In this document: one piece after another, positions 1-8,434 of the stretch
Numbering within the stretch: position 1 is the first letter of the stretch
How the letters are laid out: each line of letters begins with the position of its first letter
Assembly (NCBI GenBank): GCA_023251725.1
Contig: JAHEYG010000002.1
Location: 17,578 to 81,577 of the forward strand
From: Sphingobacteriaceae bacterium
GTDB taxonomy: Bacteria > Bacteroidota > Bacteroidia > B-17B0 > Aurantibacillaceae
Reading direction: 5' to 3'
DNA: 64,000 bases
Notes under the pieces: generated by a model
Database searches by the model: none
What the model saw: the letters and a program-made list of their open reading frames with translations, nothing else
Told to the model about the DNA's origin: nothing
Position numbers and translations under genes: made by a program

Positions 1-1
1 A

Positions 2-358
2 AAAAAGGCGGCTACTGATTCAATCAAAAATCAGGAAGAAATCAGAGTGCAGGATGCGAAACTAATTGCACAGGAAGCAAAATTAAAACAAGAGAAAACA
101 CAGTTCTGGTTTCTGGTTACAGGTTTCGGGTTTCTGGTTGCAGGTTTAATTTTCGTAATCAACCGTTTCCGACTTACTCAAAAACAGAAAAAAATAATTG
201 AAGAACAAAAAATTATTGTGGATGATGCTTTTGAGAAGTTACACGAAAAAAATAAAGAAGTACTGGATTCGATACAATATGCAAAAAGAATTCAAACGGC
301 TTTGATTACTAATGAGAAATATATTGAGAGGAAGTTGAATTTGTTGAATGAAAATTAA
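2..358 (+). CDS. TPR-family membrane protein, C-terminal part only (5' end outside window)
   Basis: The frame is open from base 2, so only the last ~118 codons are visible; the N-terminal TPR region lies upstream of the window. It shows a basic/acidic stretch rich in K, Q and E, one hydrophobic helix (FWFLVTGFGFLVAGLIFVI), then a coiled coil (KQKKIIEEQK) and the helix motif DSIQYAKRIQTALI, ending about 18 residues later. This is the same C-terminal module as in the three following genes, so it is the first of four tandem paralogues. An internal GTG at 47 is not a credible start because homology continues upstream of it. The function is unknown; a membrane-anchored signalling adaptor is my inference. 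Confidence 0.8.
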   Translation, partial: KKAATDSIKNQEEIRVQDAKLIAQEAKLKQEKTQFWFLVTGFGFLVAGLIFVINRFRLTQKQKKIIEEQKIIVDDAFEKLHEKNKEVLDSIQYAKRIQTALITNEKYIERKLNLLNEN

Positions 359-373
359 GTTGTTAGAGAATTT

Positions 374-419
374 TGGCAGTAGCTGTTGGCAGTTGGCTGT
401 AGCAGTTGGCAGTTGTAGG
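374..419. repeat. Simple repeat of the cagttggcag(tag) type
   Basis: Imperfect copies of gttggcag/gtagcag lie between the first two TPR genes. The reverse complement of this pattern recurs inside the signal-peptide codons of the next gene (about 481-532), so the two form an imperfect inverted pair around the start codon. Confidence 0.75.
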
Positions 420-456
420 ATTTAGAAAAAATTAATTATGATTCGAAAATTTGAAG

Positions 457-2106
457 ATGTTTATTAAATATTTATTTGTTGCCGACTGCCGCCGCCTACT
501 GCTTACTGCCTACTGCTTACTGCTACTGCCTACTTTTTCATTTTCCCAGAATAAAATAATTGATTCCTTAAAACTCGCTGTTAAAAACGCAAAGCACGAT
601 ACAACTCGATGTAATATTTTATCGCAGCTCGCCGAAACGTCTTCTGATGAAGAGTGGCCGAAGTTTAATGAGAATTTAAAAACTCTTGCCGAAACCAATC
701 TAAAAACCTGCATAGCTTCACACCCGCTTCATATAATCTTTTTAAAACACTTGGCATCTGCTTTTAACAATGTTGGATATCTCGCAGAACAAAATGGCGA
801 TATTCCAAAAGCTTTAAATTATTACAACCAAAGCATGAAAATTCAGGAAGAGATTGGAGATAAATCCGGTATCGCTACTTCTCTTAACAACATCGGGTTT
901 GTTTATCAGAACCGTGGCGACATTAAAAACAGTTTAAATTATTATGAACGTAGTTTAAAAATTAGTGAAGATATTGGCGATAAAATTCATGTCGCCTTTT
1001 CGCTAGTCAACATTGGGCTAGTATATCAAAACTATGGTGACATCCAAAAGGCTTTAAATAGGTATCAACGCGGAATGAAAATTAGTGAAGATATTGGGAA
1101 TAAAAAAGGGATGGCAACTTCGCTTCACAACATTGGAAGTATTTATAAAAATCAAGGCGATATTCAAATGGCTCTAAATTACGACGAAAGAAGTCTGAAA
1201 ATTAGAGAAGATATTGGAGATAAATCTGATATAGCTAATTCGCTCAACTCAATCGGCATTATATATAGGGAGAATGGCGACATTCAAAAAGCATTAAATT
1301 ACTGTGAACGTAGTTTGAAAATTTGGGAAGAAATTGGGCATAAAGATGGTATCGCAACCGCACTAAACAGCCTGGGATATATTTTTGAGAATCAAGGCGA
1401 CAATAATATAGCTTTAAGTTATTATGAACGCAGTTTGAAAATAAGGGAAGAAATTGATGAGAAAGAAGGCATTGCTTTTTCGCTTAACAACATCGGGGCT
1501 ATTTATTTAAAGCTCAAAAACTATAATAAAGCTTTAGAATTTTCAAAAAAGTCTTTGAATGTCAGCAAAGAAATACGATATCCTCAAAACATTAGGAATG
1601 CAGCAAAGCAGTTAAGCAATATTTACAAAGAAATGGGTAATCACGAACTAGCTTTAGAAAACTACGAGCTTTTTATTTTAATGCGAGACAGCATCAGTAA
1701 TACAGAAACAAAAAAAGCAAGTATTAAATCTCAACTTAAATACGAGTACGAAAAAAAGGCCGCTACCGACTCCATAAAAAATCAGGAAGAAATAAGAGTG
1801 CAGGATGCAAAACTAATTGCGCAGGAAGCAAAATTAAAACAAGAAAAAACACAATTCTGGTTTCTTATTACGGGTTTCGCGTTTCTGGTTTCGGGTTTTA
1901 TATTTGTCATTAATCGTTTTCGTGTAACTCAAAAGCAGAAAAAAATTATTGAAGAGCAAAAAATAAAAGTGGATGAAGCTTTTGAAAAACTGAACGAAAA
2001 AAATAAAGAAGTAATGGATTCGATAACGTATGCAAAAAGAATTCAAACGGCTTTAATTACGAGTGAGAAATATATTGAGAGGAAATTGAATCAGTTGAAT
2101 GGTTAA
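457..2106 (+). CDS. TPR / transmembrane / coiled-coil protein, paralogue 2 of 4
   Basis: I take ATG 457 as start; an in-frame TTG at 451 is possible because paralogue 4 has TTG-AAG-GTG at the matching place. A signal peptide (to about residue 30, ending SFSQ) is followed by eight tetratricopeptide repeats with an exact 40-residue (120-bp) period, of the kinesin-light-chain/TPR_12 type (NNIGxxYxxxGDIxKALxYYxxSLKI), about residues 98-420. Then come a charged helix, a single membrane helix (about 467-488), a coiled coil (QKKIIEEQK) and the motif KNKEVMDSITYAKRIQTALI. In Bacteroidota that motif normally leads into a SpoIIE/PP2C phosphatase domain, but this protein ends about 17 residues later. 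TPRs outside and a short coiled coil inside suggest a sensor or scaffold; no enzymatic domain is visible. Confidence 0.85.
   Translation: MFIKYLFVADCRRLLLTAYCLLLLPTFSFSQNKIIDSLKLAVKNAKHDTTRCNILSQLAETSSDEEWPKFNENLKTLAETNLKTCIASHPLHIIFLKHLASAFNNVGYLAEQNGDIPKALNYYNQSMKIQEEIGDKSGIATSLNNIGFVYQNRGDIKNSLNYYERSLKISEDIGDKIHVAFSLVNIGLVYQNYGDIQKALNRYQRGMKISEDIGNKKGMATSLHNIGSIYKNQGDIQMALNYDERSLKIREDIGDKSDIANSLNSIGIIYRENGDIQKALNYCERSLKIWEEIGHKDGIATALNSLGYIFENQGDNNIALSYYERSLKIREEIDEKEGIAFSLNNIGAIYLKLKNYNKALEFSKKSLNVSKEIRYPQNIRNAAKQLSNIYKEMGNHELALENYELFILMRDSISNTETKKASIKSQLKYEYEKKAATDSIKNQEEIRVQDAKLIAQEAKLKQEKTQFWFLITGFAFLVSGFIFVINRFRVTQKQKKIIEEQKIKVDEAFEKLNEKNKEVMDSITYAKRIQTALITSEKYIERKLNQLNG
481..532 (+). 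repeat. Simple repeat (tactgcctactgct) encoding a signal peptide
   Basis: Degenerate tactgc/ctactgc units lie within the 5' coding region and encode the hydrophobic core LLLTAYCLLLLP. The same kind of repeat is at 2199-2252 and 4052-4105 in the next two paralogues, and inverted in the spacers at 374-419 and 3858-3927. Confidence 0.75.
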
Positions 2107-2170
2107 ATGGTTGAATGGTTAAGTGGTTAAATGGTTAAGTGGTTAAATGGTTAAATGGCTAAATGATTAA
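2099..2170 (+). repeat. 8-bp tandem repeat atggttaa joining a stop and a start codon
   Basis: Nine units of atggttaa (variants atggttga, gtggttaa, atggctaa, atgattaa) run without interruption from 2099. The stop codon TAA of the upstream gene (2104-2106) is in unit one, and the ATG of the downstream gene (2163) is the start of unit nine. Since 8 is not a multiple of 3, changes in copy number move start and stop triplets between frames. Confidence 0.85.
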
Positions 2171-3851
2171 ATTGATAAAAATAAATACATACTCTTTTAC
2201 TGCCAACTGCCTCTGCCAACTGCTTACTGTCTGCATACTGCTACTGCCTACTTTTTATTTTTCCCAAAACAAAAGCATTGATTCATTAAAACTGGAGCTT
2301 AAAAAACTTCCAGCCGGAAGCGCCGAGGCTGTCGCGAAGTATGATACCTTACACTGCAATATTTTATCTTATTTAACGGAAATAGTTTCAAATGAAGAAT
2401 TGCCAAAGTTTAATGATGAATTAAAAAATATCGCTGAAAAAAATAGCATCCTGTATCCACTTTCGCATCCTTTGCATAAGGTGTTTTTAATTCATCTCTC
2501 AACCTCATATAATAATAAAGGAATTCTGGCAAAGTGGGAAGGAAATTTTGAAATAGCTTTAGAATTTTTCCTTAAAAGTTTGAAGATATCTGAAGAATTA
2601 ATGTATAAAAAAGGCTTGGTTGGTAGCCTGATCAATATTGGAGAATTGTATCTTGATAAGGGCAATGCCCTTAAATCATTAGAATATTATGATAAAGCAC
2701 TCAAAATTGAAATTGAGGCCGGCTATGTTAGCAGGCTTGCGGATATATTTAACGGAATGGCAATTTTACAGGGCAACCTAGGTAATTTTGAGAAATCATT
2801 AGAGTATTTAATAAAAGGATTGAAAATTTCTGAAGAAGCGGGGAATAAACCTGGAATTGCAAATTCGCTAAGGTTCATAAGCACTATTTATAAAATACAG
2901 GGCGAATTGAAAGCCTCTTTAGAATACCTTAATAAAAGCCTGAAAATATCGGAAGAATTAAATGATAAAAGCGCCATTTCAAGTTGCTTTCACAATATCG
3001 GAGACCTATATTTTTTTCAAGGCGATTTTGGGAAAGCGCTTGAATACAATATGAAAGCTTATAAAATAAGAGAAGCTATAGGAGATAAAACAGGTATTTC
3101 AATTACTCTTAATAATTTAGGAAGTATTTATAAAAAACTTGGAGATTTAAAAAAAGCATTAGAATTTTATAACAAAAGTTTACTAATCCACCTAGAAGTT
3201 GGCTATAAAAAAGGAATCACTTATTCCTATAATAATATTGGAAGCATTTATTTAGCACAAAAAGATTATAACAAGGCCTTAAAATACACATTAAAATCGT
3301 TGTTAATTAGTAAGGAAATAGGTTTTCCCGAAAGTATTCGAAACGCGGCTATCCAGTTAAATACGGTTTACAAAATAAGGGGAGATTATAAAAACGCATT
3401 AGCCAATTATGAACTTTATATTTTAATGCGCGATAGTATTTCCAACGAAGTCACAAAAAAAGCCGCTATAAAATCCCAACTAAAATACGAATACGAAAAA
3501 AAGGCGGCTACCGACTCCATAAAAAATCAGGAAGAAATTAGAGTGCAGGATGCCAAATTAATTGCGCAGGATGCGAAATTGAAACAAGAGAAAACACAAT
3601 TCTGGTTTCTTATTTCGGGTTTCGGGTTTCTGGTTTCGGGTTTTATATTTGTGGTTAATCGTTTCAGACTTACTCAGAAGCAGAAAAAAATAATTGAAGA
3701 ACAAAAAATTATTGTGGATGATGCTTTCGAGAAACTGCACGAAAAAAATAAAGAAGTAATGGATTCGATACAATATGCAAAAAGAATTCAAACGGCTTTA
3801 ATTACGAGTGAGAAATATATTGAGAGGAAATTGAATGCTTTGATAAGTTGA
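2163..3851 (+). CDS. TPR / transmembrane / coiled-coil protein, paralogue 3 of 4
   Basis: The 562-residue product has the same architecture as its neighbours: a signal peptide encoded by tactgc repeats (to about residue 36, YFSQ), eight TPRs of about 40 residues (GxIYxxxGDxxKALEYxxKSLKI, roughly residues 115-435), a charged helix, one membrane helix (FWFLISGFGFLVSGFIFVV, about 480-500), a coiled coil and DSIQYAKRIQTALI near the end. The TPR part has diverged strongly from paralogues 2 and 4, whereas the last ~115 codons are nearly identical at DNA level, which suggests gene conversion. The ATG at 2163 sits on the last unit of an 8-bp repeat, 56 bp after the previous stop, so the genes may be co-transcribed. 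Partner and function are unknown. Confidence 0.85.
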   Translation: MIKLIKINTYSFTANCLCQLLTVCILLLPTFYFSQNKSIDSLKLELKKLPAGSAEAVAKYDTLHCNILSYLTEIVSNEELPKFNDELKNIAEKNSILYPLSHPLHKVFLIHLSTSYNNKGILAKWEGNFEIALEFFLKSLKISEELMYKKGLVGSLINIGELYLDKGNALKSLEYYDKALKIEIEAGYVSRLADIFNGMAILQGNLGNFEKSLEYLIKGLKISEEAGNKPGIANSLRFISTIYKIQGELKASLEYLNKSLKISEELNDKSAISSCFHNIGDLYFFQGDFGKALEYNMKAYKIREAIGDKTGISITLNNLGSIYKKLGDLKKALEFYNKSLLIHLEVGYKKGITYSYNNIGSIYLAQKDYNKALKYTLKSLLISKEIGFPESIRNAAIQLNTVYKIRGDYKNALANYELYILMRDSISNEVTKKAAIKSQLKYEYEKKAATDSIKNQEEIRVQDAKLIAQDAKLKQEKTQFWFLISGFGFLVSGFIFVVNRFRLTQKQKKIIEEQKIIVDDAFEKLHEKNKEVMDSIQYAKRIQTALITSEKYIERKLNALIS

Positions 3852-3857
3852 TAAAGA

Positions 3858-3927
3858 ACAGTTGGCAGAAGCAGGAAGCAGTTGGCAGTAGCAGGAAGCA
3901 GTTGGCAGTAGCAGGGAACAGTTGGCA
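3858..3927. repeat. Simple repeat (cagttggcagtagcagg) between TPR genes
   Basis: About four degenerate copies of cagttggcagtagcaggaag follow the stop codon of paralogue 3. This is the inverse of the tactgc repeat in the signal-peptide codons of paralogue 4 (4052-4105). Confidence 0.8.
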
Positions 3928-3930
3928 ATT

Positions 3931-3984
3931 TTAGGATTTAGGATTTAGGATTTAGGATTTAGGATTTAGGATTTAGGATTTAGG
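3931..3984. repeat. 7-bp tandem repeat ttaggat, ~7.7 copies
   Basis: A perfect heptamer array lies directly upstream of paralogue 4. A single degenerate copy (tagg atttag) is found at the same relative place, about 417-426, upstream of paralogue 2, so the array probably expanded in this spacer by slippage. Confidence 0.9.
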
Positions 3985-4028
3985 AAAAAATTAAATCCTT
4001 TAATAAATAATGATTTGAAAATTTGAAG

Positions 4029-5681
4029 GTGTTTATTAAATATTTATTTGTTGCCGATTGCAGCCGCCTACTGCATATTGCCTACTGCCTACTGCTACTG
4101 CCTACTTTTTTATTTTCTCAAGATAGAACCATCGATTCCTTAAAACTCGCTCTTAAAAATGCTAAACACGATACCACCCGTTGCACTATTTTAAACGCGA
4201 TGATAGAAGCGGAAGGCGATGATGCAGTTTGGCCAATTTACAACGATGAATTGAAAAAACTTTCTGAAAAAAATAACCAATCAAAAGAAATATCTCAATC
4301 CTTACATAAATTCTATTTAAAATATCTGGCATCTTCATTAAACAACATCGGCTTTCTCGCCGTACAGAAAAGCGATTTAAAAAAAGCTTTAGAATATTAT
4401 GATAAAAGTTTAAAAATACAGGAAGATATTGGAGATAAACTTGGAATCTCCACCAGCCTTAACAACATTGGGCTTGTTTACAATAAACAAGGCGACATAT
4501 TTAAATCATTAGAGTTTTATAATAAAAGTTTGAAAATATACGAGGAGATTGGTGATAAACAAGGAACCGCTATTTCCCTTAATAACATCGCACTTATTTA
4601 TTACAGTCGCGGCGACATACCCAAAGCTTTAGAATGTCATGCCAAAAGTCTTAAAATACGCGAAGCAATTGGTGATAAGAAAGGTATTGCGGGTTCGCTG
4701 AACAACATCGGATTTATTTATCAAAAACAAAACGAATTAGTAAAAGCGCTCGAATACTACAACAAAAGTTTGAAAATACAGGAAGGGGTAGGTGATAAAA
4801 ACGGAATGGCTTATTTACTTAACAATATTGGAGGTATTTATTATCTCATTGGAGATACAATTAAAACTTTAGAGTATTACCGAAAAAGTTTGAAGATTAA
4901 AGAAATGATTGGTGATAAAAATGGGATCGCCAATACACTTAACAACATCGGACTTATTTATTTCAACAGGGGCAACCTTGTAATTGCCTTGGAATATTAT
5001 CGAGAAAGCCTGAAGATTAAAGAAATTATCGGAGATAAAAAAGGCATTACTTATTCATTAAACAATATTGGAAGTGTTTTTTTTATGCAGAAAAATTACG
5101 ATAAGGCCTTAGAGTATACATTAAAAGCTTTAGCTCTTAGCAAAAGCCTTGGTTTTCCCGAAAACATAGAAGATGCGGCTTTTTATCTTAACAAGATATA
5201 CAAAATAAAAAAAGACTACAAAAACGCTTTGCAAAATTATGAGCTATACGTTTTAATGCGAGATAGCATTGCCAATGAAGCCACAAAAAAAGCCAGCATC
5301 AAATCTCAACTCAAATACGAATACGAAAAAAAGGCTGCCACTGATTCTATTAAAAATCAGGAAGAAATAAGAGTGCAGGATGCAAAACTAATTGCGCAGG
5401 AAGCAAAATTGAAACAGGAGAAAACTCAGTTTTGGTTTCTGGTTACCGGTTTCGGGTTTCTAGTTCTGGGTTTTATTTTTGTGGTTAATCGTTTTCGAGT
5501 AACTCAAAAACAGAAAAAAATAATTGAAGAACAAAAAATAATTGTGGACGATGCTTTTGAAAAGTTACATGAGAAAAACAAGGAAGTAATGGATTCGATT
5601 CGTTACGCGCAAAAGATTCAGACGGCTTTGATTACGAGTGAAAAATATATTGAGAGGAAATTGAATGAGTTGAATGGTTAG
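4029..5681 (+). CDS. TPR / transmembrane / coiled-coil protein, paralogue 4 of 4
   Basis: Start is GTG 4029 (or TTG 4023); no ATG is available before the signal peptide, which the sequence clearly encodes (ends FLFSQD). Eight TPRs of 40 residues occupy about residues 100-415 (for example GLVYNKQGDIFKSLEFYNKSLKI). They are followed by the shared C-terminal module: charged helix, membrane helix (FWFLVTGFGFLVLGFIFVV), coiled coil and DSIRYAQKIQTALI, then only about 18 further residues. The 5' flank and N-terminus closely match paralogue 2. The stop codon TAG lies in the first unit of an atggttag repeat. Converges on rpoD. Same open question about function as the other copies. Confidence 0.85.
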   Translation: MFIKYLFVADCSRLLHIAYCLLLLPTFLFSQDRTIDSLKLALKNAKHDTTRCTILNAMIEAEGDDAVWPIYNDELKKLSEKNNQSKEISQSLHKFYLKYLASSLNNIGFLAVQKSDLKKALEYYDKSLKIQEDIGDKLGISTSLNNIGLVYNKQGDIFKSLEFYNKSLKIYEEIGDKQGTAISLNNIALIYYSRGDIPKALECHAKSLKIREAIGDKKGIAGSLNNIGFIYQKQNELVKALEYYNKSLKIQEGVGDKNGMAYLLNNIGGIYYLIGDTIKTLEYYRKSLKIKEMIGDKNGIANTLNNIGLIYFNRGNLVIALEYYRESLKIKEIIGDKKGITYSLNNIGSVFFMQKNYDKALEYTLKALALSKSLGFPENIEDAAFYLNKIYKIKKDYKNALQNYELYVLMRDSIANEATKKASIKSQLKYEYEKKAATDSIKNQEEIRVQDAKLIAQEAKLKQEKTQFWFLVTGFGFLVLGFIFVVNRFRVTQKQKKIIEEQKIIVDDAFEKLHEKNKEVMDSIRYAQKIQTALITSEKYIERKLNELNG

Positions 5682-5705
5682 ATGGTTAGATGGTTAGATG
5701 GTTGG
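5674..5705 (+). repeat. 8-bp tandem repeat atggttag, four units
   Basis: Units at 5674, 5682, 5690 and 5698 (the last reads atggttgg). Same family and same position (overlapping the gene's stop codon) as the repeat at 2099-2170. Confidence 0.85.
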
Positions 5706-5725
5706 AAAAAAAAGATAGCAAAAAA

Positions 5726-6592
5726 TTATCCTAAGTACGCTTTCAACAACTTACTTCTCGAACCGTGTTTCAATCTTCGAACACCTTTTTCTTTTATTTG
5801 ACGCACCCGCTCTCGTGTTAAATCAAATTTTTCGCCAATTTCCTCTAACGAATGAGCGTGTCCTCCGCTTAATCCAAAATATAATCTTACCACGTCCGCT
5901 TCCCTTCCCGTTAAGGTCGATAATGAGCGCTCTATTTCTAATCTTAAACTATCGGTGAGTAATTCTCTATCCGGACTAATAACATCTTTGTTCTCTAACA
6001 AATCGTACATGTTACCGCCTTCTTCGCTCGTAGATAAAGGTGCATCCATACTAACGTGACGATTATTATTTTTAAGTGTGTCTGAAATATCTTCCGGCAA
6101 AACATCCAGGGCATCGGCTAACTCATCATAGCTTGGTTCGCGCTCTAAAAATTGCTCGAGTTTCGAAAATGTTTTATTTATTTTATTGATGGCACCAATT
6201 TTATTTAAAGGTAAACGCACAATACGCGATTGCTCAGCTAATGCTTGTAAAATACTCTGCCGAATCCACCACACAGCGTACGAAATAAATTTAAATCCGC
6301 GCGTTTCATCAAAACGTTGCGCCGCTTTTATTAAACCTAAATTTCCTTCATTAATTAAATCGGGTAAACTTAAACCCTGATTTTGGTATTGCTTTGAAAC
6401 CGAAACCACAAAACGTAAATTAGATTTTACCAATTTATCCAACGCACGTTGATCACCCGTTTTTATTTTACGAGCCAAATCAACTTCCTCTTCGGCGTTA
6501 ATCAATTCAACTTTACCAATATCTTGAAGATACATGTCTAACGATGCGGTTTCGCGATTGGTAATTTGTTTGGTTATTTTTAGCTGGCGCAT
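5726..6592 (-). CDS. rpoD: RNA polymerase primary sigma factor (sigma-70 family)
   Basis: The 288-residue protein directs RNA polymerase to housekeeping promoters. It begins almost at region 1.2 ([15 protein letters not shown]) and lacks the acidic region 1.1, as is usual for Bacteroidota primary sigma factors. Region 2 (about residues 52-125) contains [33 protein letters not shown] and the WWIRQSI melting helix. Region 3 follows, and region 4 (about 217-288) has the helix-turn-helix [19 protein letters not shown] that reads the -33 element. It is divergently arranged from recN, with 180 bp between them. Identification is firm from length and full region order; whether another primary sigma gene exists cannot be seen here. 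Confidence 0.96.
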   Translation of the reverse strand: MRQLKITKQITNRETASLDMYLQDIGKVELINAEEEVDLARKIKTGDQRALDKLVKSNLRFVVSVSKQYQNQGLSLPDLINEGNLGLIKAAQRFDETRGFKFISYAVWWIRQSILQALAEQSRIVRLPLNKIGAINKINKTFSKLEQFLEREPSYDELADALDVLPEDISDTLKNNNRHVSMDAPLSTSEEGGNMYDLLENKDVISPDRELLTDSLRLEIERSLSTLTGREADVVRLYFGLSGGHAHSLEEIGEKFDLTRERVRQIKEKGVRRLKHGSRSKLLKAYLG

Positions 6593-6772
6593 AATGTAAG
6601 TTTTAATCTATATATTACGTTAAAAGCCATGATCGGTTACAGACTTTAGGGTAGGTTTTAAATATTTTGAGTGAAATGGCTTAACAAATGAGTGAATGAA
6701 TAACACTTTGTTGAAAATTTACAAAATAAAGAGGCATTTTAAGTCGACAATTATTCTGAAATTAGGCGGTAG

Positions 6773-8431
6773 ATGTTAAAACGTTTGCATATAAATAATT
6801 ACGCCCTTATTGAGCAGGTTAATGTTGGTTTTCCGGCTAAACTTACCGTTGTAACGGGAGAAACCGGTGCGGGCAAATCTATTTTTTTAGAAGCCTTATC
6901 CTTGGTTTTGGGAGCCAGAGCCGATTCGAATACTTTACAGGATAAAACCAAAAAATGTATTGTTGAGGCCGAATTTAATTTGAAGAATTATGGATTGAAA
7001 GATTTTTTTACCGAGAATGAATTGGATTTTGAAGACCATACTATTTTAAGAAGAGAAATTAATCCGGAAGGTAAATCGCGGGCATTTATAAATGATTCGC
7101 CCGTGGGATTAACGGTTTTAAAAAATTTGGGAGAAAAATTGGTGGATATTCATTCGCAACACGAAACATTAATGCTTAACGAAACTGCATTTCAGTTTGA
7201 TATTTTAGATTCTTATGCCGGAACACAAATTTTATTTTCGCATTACAAAAAACAATTTGCATTATTTAATTTAAAGAAAAAAGAATTAGCAGAATTACTG
7301 GCGCAGGAATTGCAGGCAAAAAAAGATTTAGACTACTATCAGTTTTTATTTAGTGAATTGGAAGAAGCTAATTTAAAACCGGGGGAATTAAAACAATTAG
7401 AAGAAGAAAGCGCCACTTTAGAAAATTCCGGATTTATAAAATCTAATTTATTGGGATCGGCCAATTTAATTCATGATGGAGAAATGAATTTATTATCGAA
7501 TCTAACAAAAATAAAACAACAGTTACAAACCTTAATTAAGTTTGGCGACTCATACAAAACTTTTTCTGAACGCGCCAACGCTTTATATATTGAAGCGAAA
7601 GATTTAGCCAACGAACTCGAAGATGCCGAAACAAAAATAATTGCTGAGCCGCATCGTCTCGAAGAAATTAATTCGCAGTTCGATCGTATTAACCGCCTCT
7701 TAAAAAAACATAATGTAAAAAGCGAAGAAGAATTGCAAATTATTAAATCGGATATTGAAAATAAACTCAGTCAATTTGGTTCGCTCGAAAACCAAATTGA
7801 AAAATTAAATAAAGAAATTTTAAACGCTACTAAAGAATTATCACAAACTGCAAACGATTTAAGCACAAAAAGAAAAGCAAACGCTTCTAAAATTGAAAAA
7901 GAAGTAGAACAAATGCTTACCGATTTGTCAATGCCCAACGCCCATTTTAAAATTGCGCTTTCTAATTTAACAGAATTAAGTTCAACAGGATTTGATACCA
8001 TTAAATTTTTATTTTCTCCTAACAAGGGCAACGATTTTAAAGAACTGCATAAAATTGCTTCGGGCGGCGAGTTATCGCGACTCATGCTGAGTTTAAAATC
8101 GCTCTTAGCAGCTAAAAAATCATTGCCCACAATTATTTTTGATGAAATTGATACGGGCGTAAGCGGCGAAGTAGCCAACAAAATCGGACAAATCTTATTG
8201 CGCATGGGCGAAAAAATGCAAGTGATAAGCATTACTCATTTACCCCAAATTGCCTGCAAAGGACAATTTCATTTATTTGTTTACAAACAAGACAACAAAA
8301 GCAAAACTATTTCTCACATTAAAGAATTAAATGCCGACGAGCGCGTAGTTGAAATTGCAAAAATGCTCAGCACCGGAAGTCCTACTCCATCGGCCATTAA
8401 AAATGCAGAAGATTTATTAAGCCGTAATTAA
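6773..8431 (+). CDS. recN: DNA repair protein RecN
   Basis: SMC-like ATPase acting early in double-strand break repair. Visible are the Walker A motif GETGAGKS (residues 29-36), a long coiled-coil middle (about 150-390), the ABC signature ASGGELSRLML (about 428-438) and Walker B IIFDEIDTGVSG (about 455-466), followed by the H-loop region ISITHLPQIA. The length of 552 residues is normal. ATG 6773 puts the conserved start LKRLHINNYALIE right at the N-terminus. The next gene starts 3 bp after its stop, so they are probably one transcript, although the two functions are unrelated. Confidence 0.96.
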   Translation: MLKRLHINNYALIEQVNVGFPAKLTVVTGETGAGKSIFLEALSLVLGARADSNTLQDKTKKCIVEAEFNLKNYGLKDFFTENELDFEDHTILRREINPEGKSRAFINDSPVGLTVLKNLGEKLVDIHSQHETLMLNETAFQFDILDSYAGTQILFSHYKKQFALFNLKKKELAELLAQELQAKKDLDYYQFLFSELEEANLKPGELKQLEEESATLENSGFIKSNLLGSANLIHDGEMNLLSNLTKIKQQLQTLIKFGDSYKTFSERANALYIEAKDLANELEDAETKIIAEPHRLEEINSQFDRINRLLKKHNVKSEEELQIIKSDIENKLSQFGSLENQIEKLNKEILNATKELSQTANDLSTKRKANASKIEKEVEQMLTDLSMPNAHFKIALSNLTELSSTGFDTIKFLFSPNKGNDFKELHKIASGGELSRLMLSLKSLLAAKKSLPTIIFDEIDTGVSGEVANKIGQILLRMGEKMQVISITHLPQIACKGQFHLFVYKQDNKSKTISHIKELNADERVVEIAKMLSTGSPTPSAIKNAEDLLSRN

Positions 8432-8434
8432 TTT

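Noticed and set aside
1834-2046. Minus-strand reading frame rich in TRNQKRETRN over the end of a TPR gene, with an equivalent at 3558-3791
   Set aside because: It is the antisense of the conserved membrane-helix and coiled-coil codons; it has no start context and varies only as the repeat does.
3858-3984. Possible CRISPR array
   Set aside because: Units are contiguous 7-20 bp simple repeats without unique spacers of constant length, and there are no cas genes.
6593-6772. RNA gene or promoter pair between rpoD and recN
   Set aside because: No tRNA-like fold and no exact TAnnTTTG box was found on either strand.
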